In this document: positions 20,210 to 28,376 of the stretch, in pieces | Position numbering within the stretch: the stretch's first letter is position 1 | Layout: each line of letters starts with the position of its first letter | Source: Nocardia anocheti | Lineage (GTDB): Bacteria; Actinomycetota; Actinomycetes; Mycobacteriales; Mycobacteriaceae | Direction: 5' to 3' | NCBI RefSeq assembly: GCF_029675105.1 | Contig: NZ_JAQQFV010000002.1 | Span: 700,282 to 764,281, forward strand | Length of the DNA: 64,000 nt | Notes under the pieces: model-generated | Seen by the model: only the letters and a program-made list of their open reading frames with translations | The model's database searches: none | What the model was told of the DNA's origin: nothing | Program-made: the position numbers and the translations under genes

Positions 20210-20266
20210 TGATCCTCCGTGTGTGTTGGAGCGCGTTTTGTTGTCGTTTCATCCAACGGCGTCAGA

Positions 20267-20287
20267 GTTGAGTCTATTCCGCTCAAG
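20267..20287. promoter_or_regulatory. HAIR element (HspR operator) upstream of clpB
   Basis: GTTGAGT-N7-GCTCAAG at 20267-20287 matches the HspR-associated inverted repeat CTTGAGT-N7-ACTCAAG with one mismatch in each arm and the exact seven-base spacer. It is 58 bases before the clpB start. HspR itself is encoded at 40605-41039. Confidence 0.8.
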
Positions 20288-20429
20288 TTTGAGCGTGTCG
20301 ACAGGGGCCCGGCACCGCTTCGACGGTACGCCGCGACACCACCGAAGCCCGTCGATCACCGCATGTCGGAAGGGGTTCCGCCTAGGATTACCCCTGCCCG
20401 GCTCTCACCGATGCGAGGAGTTCGTCGAC

Positions 20430-21419
20430 ATGCGCGCGATCGTGGTTCAGAAGTTCGGCGGCACCCCGGAGCTGGCCGACGTGCCGGTGCCCGAGCCCGG
20501 CCCCGGCGAGGTGCAGGTCGCCCTGGACTCGGCGGGGGTCAACCCCTTCGATCTGAAGATGGCCGACGGCCTGCTCGAGGGCAAGATGCCGACCGATTTC
20601 CCGATGATCCTCGGCGTCGACGGCGCGGGCACGGTCTCGGCGGTGGGCAGCGGGGTCACCAAGTTCGCCATCGGCGACAAGGTGGTCGGCAAATTCCTCA
20701 CCGCGCCCGCCGGACACGGCAGCTGGGCGCAGTTCTCGGTGGTGCCCGAAGACGCGACGCTCGTGCCGATTCCCGATGGCGTCACCTCGGTGGCCGCGGC
20801 CGCGCTGCCGATCGCCGGTGTCACCGCGCAGGACCTGGTCGACGCCGCGCACATCCAGCCCGACCAGACGGTGCTCATCGTCGGCGCGACCGGCGGCGTC
20901 GGCTCGTTCCTCGTGCAGCTGGCCAATATCGCGGGCGCGCACGTCATCGCGACGGCGCGCGGCGACGCCGCCGACCAGGTCGCCCGCCTCGGCGCCGCCG
21001 AAACCATCGACTACACCCGGCCGCGTCCCGCCGACCCGAACCTCGTCGACCCCGACCCCGCCGCCTACCGCGACTCCAGCGTCACCGACGCCGTCCACTT
21101 CACCCACCCCGACGGCATCGACGTCCTGTTCGACTTGATCAGCCCCGCCGCCGATTTCGCCCGCCACGCCACCCTCGTGCGCCGCGGCGGCCACGCCTAC
21201 TCCACCACCTGGGCCGCCGACGAAGCCGCCCTGCGCGCCCGCGACATCACCGGCGGCAACTTCGAATCCAAGGGCCGCGCCCCCGAACTCACCCGCCTCC
21301 TCGCCCGCGTAGCAGCGGGCGACGTCGTCGTCCCCGTCCAGATGACCGTCCCCCTCGAAGCCGCCCCCACCATCCTCGGCACAGGCAACGCCCGAGGAAA
21401 AACCGTCCTGGCGATATGA
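20430..21419 (+). CDS. Zinc-independent NADPH:quinone oxidoreductase (MDR family)
   Basis: A 329-residue medium-chain dehydrogenase. GroES-like N-terminal domain (1-120) with VDGAGTVSAVGSGVTKFAIGD, then a Rossmann domain with the NADPH motif VGATGGVGSFLVQLA (about 152-166). Zinc ligands are absent, as in quinone oxidoreductases. ATG at 20430 is chosen because GAGGAG precedes it; the frame is open much further upstream through the clpB promoter. An insertion near residues 195-230 (RPADPNLVDPDPAAYRDS) is unusual. A possible small gene overlaps its stop codon. Confidence 0.87.
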   Translation: MRAIVVQKFGGTPELADVPVPEPGPGEVQVALDSAGVNPFDLKMADGLLEGKMPTDFPMILGVDGAGTVSAVGSGVTKFAIGDKVVGKFLTAPAGHGSWAQFSVVPEDATLVPIPDGVTSVAAAALPIAGVTAQDLVDAAHIQPDQTVLIVGATGGVGSFLVQLANIAGAHVIATARGDAADQVARLGAAETIDYTRPRPADPNLVDPDPAAYRDSSVTDAVHFTHPDGIDVLFDLISPAADFARHATLVRRGGHAYSTTWAADEAALRARDITGGNFESKGRAPELTRLLARVAAGDVVVPVQMTVPLEAAPTILGTGNARGKTVLAI

Positions 21420-21595
21420 CCACCCGCCGACCACACGGGCGTTCGGACGGCGAACTTCAACCGATCCAGGTACCGCGAGAGGTAGCGACCAGCGACCTCG
21501 AGGCACGGCTCGCGCGGTTCGCCGGAACGGCTGACGCGGCGGTAGAGAGCGCCGAGATCGAGGCGGCCTTCGGCGCAGACCGCCTCGATGACTGA
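21416..21595 (+). CDS. Possible 59-residue protein coupled to the oxidoreductase
   Basis: The ATG overlaps the preceding stop in an ATGA arrangement, the classical sign of translational coupling. The product has a basic N-terminus and an acidic, amphipathic C-terminal half (LEARLARFAGTADAAVESAEIEAAF) that could form two helices. I recognise no family and the codon evidence for such a short frame is weak. Confidence 0.4.
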   Translation: MTTRRPHGRSDGELQPIQVPREVATSDLEARLARFAGTADAAVESAEIEAAFGADRLDD

Positions 21596-21663
21596 GCCCC
21601 GCGAGCACTGTCACCCGAATCGTCCGCGAAGCAACGGGACTCGATCTCGGTAGGCTCGTCGAT

Positions 21664-22377
21664 ATGTCCGAATTGACACTGTCGAATCTGCTGGACGATG
21701 CCGCCCTCTACTCGTTCGAGCATCAGCTGCATCTCGCGGACGTCGTCGGCGACCGGGGGTGGAGTGTCGATCTGCGCGCTGGCCGGTTCACGCTGACCGG
21801 CGACCAGCCGATCGAGTGCGAGCGCATGCACCTGCTCGGCTCGGCGGCGCCCGGCCCGCAGTCGTGGTTGTGGTCGTGGGGGAATCCGGCCGGATATCCG
21901 GAGACCGTCACCGGCCTGGCCCAGTCGGTGCGCGAGACCGGCACCCGCTACGGCATCAGCGCGCTCGCCGACGTGGAGGTCCCGTTCGCGGCGCTGCCCA
22001 CCCCCACCGATCGCCCCGAGGCCGTGGTGAACGTCTTCATGGACGCCGCCAAGGCCATCTCCGGCGTCTGGACCGCCTACAGCGGCCCCGTCGGCGGCGG
22101 CACCCGCGCCGCCTTCCTCATCGAACACCCCCTGTTCGCCCTGCCCGCCCCCGAATCCTCCCGCGTGATGCGCGTCCTCCAGCAGGCCCTCACCGAATTC
22201 CCGATCACCGACCACCGCCGCGCCGTGCACTCCTACGCCAACCACCGCGGCCTGACCATCCACTGGTCCGACGACCACCGCCACGCCACCCTCACCGGCC
22301 CCGCCCTCGAAGCGCGACTCACCTTCGACGAATGGGCCCGAGTCACCGGCATCGATGCCCACCTGGGCGCCAACTGA
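21664..22377 (+). CDS. DUF6882-like conserved hypothetical protein
   Basis: A 237-residue soluble protein without signal peptide or membrane helix. The segment SWLWSWGNPAGYPETVTGLAQSV, followed by an alanine-rich helical stretch and YSGPVGGGTRAAFLIE, resembles the DUF6882 family of actinobacterial proteins of unknown function. ATG at 21664. It precedes the toxin operon on the same strand with a 108-base gap; no evidence links it to that system. Confidence 0.65.
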   Translation: MSELTLSNLLDDAALYSFEHQLHLADVVGDRGWSVDLRAGRFTLTGDQPIECERMHLLGSAAPGPQSWLWSWGNPAGYPETVTGLAQSVRETGTRYGISALADVEVPFAALPTPTDRPEAVVNVFMDAAKAISGVWTAYSGPVGGGTRAAFLIEHPLFALPAPESSRVMRVLQQALTEFPITDHRRAVHSYANHRGLTIHWSDDHRHATLTGPALEARLTFDEWARVTGIDAHLGAN

Positions 22378-22485
22378 TTTCGTAGCGAACCCTCGCGAAA
22401 TGAGACATAGCACACATTAGGGATCTCTCCGCGAACCCCGCGCGTCCAATATCTCGACACCCTGTTGCCGAGAGTGGGATTCGCG

Positions 22486-22974
22486 ATGACCGACGATCTG
22501 CCCGAGTTCACGCGTGACAGCAACGCGGCCCTGCGTTCGCAGATCGATCAGATGCTCGATGCCTATCAACGGGATTCGGCCGCCCTGCTCGCCGCCCAGA
22601 GCAAGGCGGCCGAACCGGTGACGCGGTGGTCGGACGACAACCTGGTGCGCGTCACCGCCAACGCGGGCGGCGTCATCGAGGTCCACGTCGAGCCGGAGGC
22701 GTTCCGTCGTTCGACACCGGAGAAGCTGGGCGCCGCGATCACCGCGACCATCCACGCCGCGCAACAGTCCGTGGCGCAGGGCCAGGAGCAGGCCCTCGCC
22801 CCGCTGACCGAGCTCGCCGCCGAACTCCCCGACCTCCCCGACCTCATCCCCGGCGCGCCGAACACCAAAGACCTGATGGCCCAGTTCCGCACACCACCGG
22901 AGACGACCCCACCACCCGCGGCACCCATCGATGACGAGGACGAGTACTTCCGCAACCGGGGGTACCTGCGTTGA
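22486..22974 (+). CDS. YbaB/EbfC-type protein at the head of the toxin operon
   Basis: 162 residues. The central part (about 45-100: DNLVRVTANAGGVIEVHVEPEAFR, then the TPEKLGAAITATIHAAQQ helix) matches the small YbaB/EbfC nucleoid-protein fold, which in actinobacteria often occurs at ESX and polymorphic-toxin loci. A Pro-rich acidic tail follows. ATG at 22486 is chosen over an in-frame codon seven residues upstream because an AGAGTGGGA tract lies just before it. The stop codon overlaps the TTG start of the next gene. It could act as an export chaperone; DNA binding has not been shown for such tailed forms. Confidence 0.72.
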   Translation: MTDDLPEFTRDSNAALRSQIDQMLDAYQRDSAALLAAQSKAAEPVTRWSDDNLVRVTANAGGVIEVHVEPEAFRRSTPEKLGAAITATIHAAQQSVAQGQEQALAPLTELAAELPDLPDLIPGAPNTKDLMAQFRTPPETTPPPAAPIDDEDEYFRNRGYLR

Positions 22975-23288
22975 GCTCGATCGACGTCGACCCCGACGCC
23001 CTGCGCAACACCAAGGGTTCCTACGAATCCGCCGCCACCACACTGACTTCCGCACTCCAAGCCCTCACCGCTGCCCTGGATGCCGAGGGCGAATGTTGGG
23101 GCGCCGACGAAACCGGCACCGCCTTCGCCCAGAACTACACACCGGGCGTCGAGCAGGGCAAGAAGGCCGTCGCCAATCTGGCCACCACGATGACCCAACT
23201 CGGCACGAACATGGTCACCCTGGCCGACAAACTCGTCGAGCAGGACACCACCCAGGCCGCCGCCCTGAAGCAGTCGACGGGAACCTAG
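22971..23288 (+). CDS. WXG100-like type VII secretion protein
   Basis: A 105-residue helical-hairpin protein with Trp43-Gly44 in ECWGADETG at the predicted turn, the WXG100-type position. N-terminal and C-terminal Ala/Thr/Leu heptad-like helices complete the profile. It starts with TTG within the stop of the YbaB-like gene (TTGA overlap) and ends three bases before the giant toxin gene, so the three are one operon. The likely job is to pair with or target the toxin N-terminus to an ESX/T7SS machine. No core ESX gene is in the window. Confidence 0.78.
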   Translation: MSSIDVDPDALRNTKGSYESAATTLTSALQALTAALDAEGECWGADETGTAFAQNYTPGVEQGKKAVANLATTMTQLGTNMVTLADKLVEQDTTQAAALKQSTGT

Positions 23289-23291
23289 CCA

Positions 23292-26200
23292 GTGGGCATC
23301 GAGATCCCCGACTCACTGCAGTGGGTCGCGAAATACATTCTGGGCGCGGGAGATTGGCCCGACGGTGACGAAACCGCCATGCGCCGGCTCGCCGACGCCT
23401 GGACCACCACCGCCAAAACCCTCGACACCGTCGACGACACCGCCGCCGCCGCGCTGACCGCCACCCTGACCGCGCTCTCGGAGGGCGAGGCCCACGACGC
23501 GATCGCCGCCTACCGCGACAAACTGCTGTCCGGCGACGAGGCCGCCTTCACCGCCATCCGCAAATGGTGCGAGAAACAGGCCGAGATCCTCGAAGACGGC
23601 GCCAACGACATCGAGCACACCAAGCTCGTGATCATCGGCACGATGATCGTGGCCGCCGTCGAGATCGCCGCCGCCATCGCCACCGCCTGGACCGGCATCG
23701 GCGCCGCCGCCGGTGTAGCGGCCCGCGTCGCCGCGCAAGTCGCAGTGCGCATCGCGATGAAACAGCTGATCACCCGGATGATCGCGCGCGGCATCGCCAA
23801 GGCCGCGGCCCGCGCGGCGCTGAAGGGGGCGGCCTTCGAGGCACTGGAAGAGGGCGGCATAGACGCTCTCGCCCGCACCATCCAGGTCGCCAACGGCGAC
23901 CGCTCGATGGACAAATTCGGCTGGGCCGACCTCGGCCTGGCCACCTTCGGCGGCGCGGTCGGCGGCGCCGTGGGCGGCGGCCTCGGCGACAAACTCGGCG
24001 GCGTCGGCGACAACATCTCCAACAAGGTCGGCAAACTCGCCACCCAAACCCTCACCGGCGCCGCCACCGAACTCGGCGCCGACCTCTCCGCCCAGGTCGC
24101 CACCGCAGGCCTCAACTCCGCTCTCACCGGCCAGGAATTCAAACTCGACATCGGCGTCGACACCTTCACCAGCGCGGGCGCGGGCGGCCTCCAGAGCGGC
24201 ATCGAATCCAGCCTCCACAACGGCGGAACCACCACCGCCCCCGAGGTTCCCGACCTGGGCGAGGTCCCCGGCACCGACGCCCCCGCCACCCCCTCAGGCA
24301 CCGAAACCCCCTCCACCCCAGGCGACACCACTCCCTCGGCCTCACCCGTCTCCACCGGCGCCCCCAATTCCCCGTCAACACCCAACGGCGACGGCGGAAC
24401 TCAACCCGCGAGCACGAATCCCTCCTCACCTAGCGGTGATTCGCCGAGCTCGCCGGGAGATTCATCCCCGTCGCCGAGTTCGCCGGGCGACGGTTCACCG
24501 TCACCCAGCTCACCGGGAGCCGATTCCCCATCCCCGTCCTCACCGACCCCGAACTCGCCCACCGACAACTCGCCCAGCCCGACTACGCCAGGCGATACGT
24601 CCCCCAGCTCACCGGGCAACACCTCACCCAGCCCGTCGACGCCAGGCGACACCTCACCGAACCCACCCGGCACCAACTCCCCGAGCCCCTCCACGCCCGG
24701 CGACACCAATCCATCCACACCCGCCACCAACCCCTCGACGCCGAGCGACACCACCCCCAGCCCTTCCACACCCACCGACACCGGCTCCCCCAACCAAAAC
24801 CCGACGACCCCGTCACCCCAGACCCCGTCGTCGCTGGACCTCCCCTCAACCGACACCCCAGCTCAGACCCAGCCGGTCACCCCGTCACCCCCCGCCGCCA
24901 CGACGCCCTCCCCGTCGACCACACAACCGTCGACCCCCAGCGACACCACGTCGACCAACCCCGGCACCTCCCCCACCACCCCTGGCACGACCACCCAACC
25001 CACAACCCCGGGCACCCCGTCCACCCCCGGCACACCGTCGTCCCCCTCGCTCACCCCGAACACCCAGACCGACCCGAACCGCACCCCACAGTCGGCCGAC
25101 ACCACCACCGCCGCGGCAACAATGGCCCCCACGGCCCCGACCACAGCCCAACCGGCCGGAAACATCACGCCGACAACCCCTTCCACCCCCAGCTCACCGA
25201 CCAGCTCGGTCCCCCCGATGACTGCCATGCCGGTCAGTCCATCGACGAGCCAGCCGACGACTACTCCCCAACCATCCACAACCACGCGCCCAACTCCCAC
25301 CAACGGCACCACCCCGCCGACCACCCCACCCACGTCCGCGCGCCCACAGAACCCAACGACCGCCCCACCGCGAAACCCGTCGACCAACCCGACGCCCCCG
25401 CGCACCCCCACAAACCCTTCCACAGACGCGCCGCGACAAACCGCCCCGCCCGTCGACTCGACACCAACTTCCGACGCGACACCGACCCCCGACCACACCC
25501 CGTCAACAAACCCGGCGTCGCCAACCACCCCATCGCCAGGCCCCGCGACGCCAACCACTCCATCACCAGACGCGACATCGCCGCCCACCCCGTCGACCGA
25601 CGCCGATCCCACCCAAGCGTCGCCCCCGACGGAGTCGACCCCCACAGACACACCCCCGGCAACCGAGTCGACCGCCACCAACAGCCCTTCCACCGACACC
25701 ACCCCCGCCACCAACACCCACCCCGCCGACCCCACCCTCACCCCCCAAGACCTGGAAAACTCCACCCGAGCCCGCCAGGCCCGCGAATCCCTCCGCCCGG
25801 TAACCCCCGCCAACGACCAGGCCCTCCACGTCACCCCCACCACCGGCCGCCCCTACCGCAGCGCCAGCTACCCGAACACGTTCGGCCAGCCGGTCCGCGT
25901 CATCCGCGTGACCGCCGCCGTAACCGCCTCCCCCACAACACCTCCCACCACGATCGACACGGTCACCGACCGCACCCAACTCGCCACCGACCTCACCTTC
26001 AACCAGGGCACCCAATTCCCCCTCGGCGACTGGCTGATGGTCGACGTGGTCCCCACCACCAACCCCACCACCGCCGACCTCACCATCGACGCCGACACCA
26101 ACCCCTCCCTCACCGACCTCGCCAACACCGTCCGCGCCAACCTCGGCCTCCCCCCGACCACCACCCCCACCGTCACCCCCGACGACATCCGCCAACTCGG

Positions 26201-27833
26201 CTCCGACATCTCCCGAGCCGACCTGGCCCGAGCCACCATCCCTTCCTGGGCCAACCAGCACACCACCCCCACGGTCAACACCAACCCAACCGTCACCACC
26301 ACCCCCACGGCCAACACCAACCCGACGGTCGACACCACTCCCACCGTCAACACGAACCCCAACACCGACCCGACCATCGACCCCACAACCGACACCACCG
26401 TCGACCTTGACGCCATCCACAACAACCACGCCGAACAAACCCCCGCAGGCGTCTCCCACCACCGCGGCGATCCCACCATGGGCGACCTCCCCCACCGAGT
26501 GCCCGCCGACCCCACCCGCTTCACCGCCGACACCCACATCACCCCCGACGGCCACGCCGTAGTAGGCGGCCAAACCCTCACCCCCGAGCAATACGGCGAC
26601 CTCCTCCGCCGCTCCACCTGGGACGGCACCACCCCCATCCGCCTCATCGGCTGCGACGCCTCCTCCAACGACTTCGCCAACCGCCTCGCCCAACACCTCG
26701 GCGTAGAAGTCCTGGCCCCCACCCAAGCCGCCTGGACCGACACCAACGGCAACGTCTTCAGCGCCAGCTCGGTGACGAATCCGGACGGCACAACCAGCCC
26801 TAGAGTTCCGCCGGACGGACAATGGCAGACGCACCATCCGAACGGAACGACAACCCCGGCGGGGAGTGACCCGAATCCGCCAGGCACTACCAAACCGGTC
26901 GACTACGAGAGCAGTCGGCACTCCTCGGCAGCGCGGAGCGCATTCCAACGACCAGGGATAACACCCAACCCGTACTCGGACCTCATCGGCGACAGGCCAG
27001 TCGAAAACATCGGACCCACCCACCCTCTATCGCCTGTCCGCAGCAGACCATTCGGGCGTGTTCCTGGACGTCGAGTGCGGGACGCTGGGGCGCCGATACC
27101 GTTGGCTCCGAATACCGCCTACAGAGTCACCGACAGATCGGGCCGTGACCGCGGACTTTTCATTACTGGCCCGGATGGCCGGATCTCGGAGGTGGTCACG
27201 AATTCTGGAATCGGCACACCACGCGGAATCCCCGGCGAAGGATTCAATCCCGACCTCCGGCATCCACTTCCCGACGCCGTATACACCGTCGATCAAAAGT
27301 TCATATACTCGACCGATTCGCAAGGTCGAGTAGTCCAAGCTGAGGGTCGGCTGGAACACACCGTATCGAACGATCTTCGACGTGGCCCAGACCAGAGCCC
27401 GATCGGACGGGACGGGCCGCGAGAATACCGCCGCATAAATGCCGAGACGGTCGCCGAGTTCAAACGCGAGTTCGGTCGTGAACCGACACCACAAGAAGCA
27501 TTCCTGTATGAGATAGTTTCATTCAATGGCGGCCATCTGTTCGGAACCGAATTCGACGGTCCTGGCGAGGCGATAAACATGGTCCCGATGCTCGAATTGC
27601 TCAATCAGAGTCAATCCAACACGACGCCGACCGATAACTGGCGAAGGTTGGAAATGCTCTGGGAAGACATACTTTCGCGGGAACCACCGCCGACAGTCAA
27701 CGCACGGATCGACCTGCAGTACGACCCGAACGATCCGGATTCGAGGGCACCGAAGTTCCTAGAGGTGACCTACACTGTCGACGGAGTCACCATACCGCCG
27801 TTCCGGTACGATAATATGCCTCCCCGCCGCTGA
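23292..27833 (+). CDS. Giant polymorphic toxin with C-terminal DNA/RNA non-specific endonuclease domain
   Basis: 1513 residues. N-terminal WXG100-like/CpnT-like helical domain with hydrophobic segments (about 1-310), then a Pro/Thr/Ser-rich linker (about 315-815) of repeated SPSSPGD and TTPGTPST types. A conserved block follows (about 835-985), and another (about 1080-1195) whose RLIGCDASSNDFANRLAQHL and DGQWQTHHPNG motifs recur in actinobacterial polymorphic toxins. The C-terminal tip (about 1290-1513) resembles Endonuclease_NS_2: the GGH motif with His1415, then Asn1429 in AINMVP, and NWRRLEMLWE at 1449-1458. The tip (from about base 26,770) is clearly less GC-rich than the linker, which suggests exchange of the toxic domain. 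GTG start three bases after the WXG100-like gene. Two YezG-type immunity genes follow. Type VII export is inferred from the N-terminus and the operon. Confidence 0.85.
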   Translation: MGIEIPDSLQWVAKYILGAGDWPDGDETAMRRLADAWTTTAKTLDTVDDTAAAALTATLTALSEGEAHDAIAAYRDKLLSGDEAAFTAIRKWCEKQAEILEDGANDIEHTKLVIIGTMIVAAVEIAAAIATAWTGIGAAAGVAARVAAQVAVRIAMKQLITRMIARGIAKAAARAALKGAAFEALEEGGIDALARTIQVANGDRSMDKFGWADLGLATFGGAVGGAVGGGLGDKLGGVGDNISNKVGKLATQTLTGAATELGADLSAQVATAGLNSALTGQEFKLDIGVDTFTSAGAGGLQSGIESSLHNGGTTTAPEVPDLGEVPGTDAPATPSGTETPSTPGDTTPSASPVSTGAPNSPSTPNGDGGTQPASTNPSSPSGDSPSSPGDSSPSPSSPGDGSPSPSSPGADSPSPSSPTPNSPTDNSPSPTTPGDTSPSSPGNTSPSPSTPGDTSPNPPGTNSPSPSTPGDTNPSTPATNPSTPSDTTPSPSTPTDTGSPNQNPTTPSPQTPSSLDLPSTDTPAQTQPVTPSPPAATTPSPSTTQPSTPSDTTSTNPGTSPTTPGTTTQPTTPGTPSTPGTPSSPSLTPNTQTDPNRTPQSADTTTAAATMAPTAPTTAQPAGNITPTTPSTPSSPTSSVPPMTAMPVSPSTSQPTTTPQPSTTTRPTPTNGTTPPTTPPTSARPQNPTTAPPRNPSTNPTPPRTPTNPSTDAPRQTAPPVDSTPTSDATPTPDHTPSTNPASPTTPSPGPATPTTPSPDATSPPTPSTDADPTQASPPTESTPTDTPPATESTATNSPSTDTTPATNTHPADPTLTPQDLENSTRARQARESLRPVTPANDQALHVTPTTGRPYRSASYPNTFGQPVRVIRVTAAVTASPTTPPTTIDTVTDRTQLATDLTFNQGTQFPLGDWLMVDVVPTTNPTTADLTIDADTNPSLTDLANTVRANLGLPPTTTPTVTPDDIRQLGSDISRADLARATIPSWANQHTTPTVNTNPTVTTTPTANTNPTVDTTPTVNTNPNTDPTIDPTTDTTVDLDAIHNNHAEQTPAGVSHHRGDPTMGDLPHRVPADPTRFTADTHITPDGHAVVGGQTLTPEQYGDLLRRSTWDGTTPIRLIGCDASSNDFANRLAQHLGVEVLAPTQAAWTDTNGNVFSASSVTNPDGTTSPRVPPDGQWQTHHPNGTTTPAGSDPNPPGTTKPVDYESSRHSSAARSAFQRPGITPNPYSDLIGDRPVENIGPTHPLSPVRSRPFGRVPGRRVRDAGAPIPLAPNTAYRVTDRSGRDRGLFITGPDGRISEVVTNSGIGTPRGIPGEGFNPDLRHPLPDAVYTVDQKFIYSTDSQGRVVQAEGRLEHTVSNDLRRGPDQSPIGRDGPREYRRINAETVAEFKREFGREPTPQEAFLYEIVSFNGGHLFGTEFDGPGEAINMVPMLELLNQSQSNTTPTDNWRRLEMLWEDILSREPPPTVNARIDLQYDPNDPDSRAPKFLEVTYTVDGVTIPPFRYDNMPPRR
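24240..25740 (+). repeat. Pro/Thr/Ser-rich low-complexity linker of the toxin
   Basis: About 500 codons of imperfect short repeats such as SPSSPGD, SPSTPGD and TTPGTP, with extreme C-rich DNA on the plus strand. It codes for an extended flexible linker between the secretion domain and the processing/toxin part. Long open frames on the opposite strand here are a by-product of this composition. Confidence 0.85.
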
Positions 27834-27866
27834 CGGCGTGCACAATGACGAAAGGTAGTGCGGACG

Positions 27867-28376
27867 ATGACGACTATGGAGCCCGATCCACGCCTCCTCG
27901 AGGAGCGCGCACTACAACTCATCGGACAAATCATTGTCGACCACGCACCGACGAAGTGGAAGACGATATCCTTCTCGGCACACTGCACAACAAGCGTCAG
28001 TACATATGATTTGCAGATTACCGACGACAACTCGATCATCAAACGACATGATGTCCCTAGCACGGTGTACCGCGAAGTAGATTCCCTCCGACGAATGATG
28101 TACCGACCGGACAGAGGAACGTGGCTGTCGATGAAGATCACCATCGACAGCACTGGCGGCTACGAATCGATGTTCGACTATGACAGTCTCCCCGCAGTCG
28201 ATCAGTACACGCCAGAATGGTCCAACGAAACGTATGCCCTCGATCTCATCGAGTATCCCCGCCCCGAAACACATATCCCCGACTGGCTCCGCACCAAGAT
28301 CGCCAATGTCGAAATGAACAGGTCAGAGACCACCGAGCCCGGACACAACACACAGCAGTCGACGAAGGGACACTGA
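27867..28376 (+). CDS. YezG-type (DUF600-like) immunity protein, single domain
   Basis: 169 residues matching the YezG immunity fold: LLEERALQLIGQIIVDHAPTKW, the basic-aromatic middle, a GTWLSMKITIDSTGGYESMFDYDSLP block (tryptophan plus the FDYDS acidic motif) and a final PDWLRTKI helix. YezG-type proteins neutralise YeeF-like nuclease toxins in Bacillus, which fits the nuclease tip encoded immediately upstream. ATG at 27867 is taken because AAAGG lies 11 bases before; a GTG at 27858 or ATG at 27876 is possible. Low GC compared with the rest of the window. Confidence 0.8.
   Translation: MTTMEPDPRLLEERALQLIGQIIVDHAPTKWKTISFSAHCTTSVSTYDLQITDDNSIIKRHDVPSTVYREVDSLRRMMYRPDRGTWLSMKITIDSTGGYESMFDYDSLPAVDQYTPEWSNETYALDLIEYPRPETHIPDWLRTKIANVEMNRSETTEPGHNTQQSTKGH

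Noticed and set aside
24863..25843. A minus-strand Gly/Val-rich frame in the toxin linker
   Set aside because: It is the complement of the Pro/Thr/Ser repeats and has no other support.
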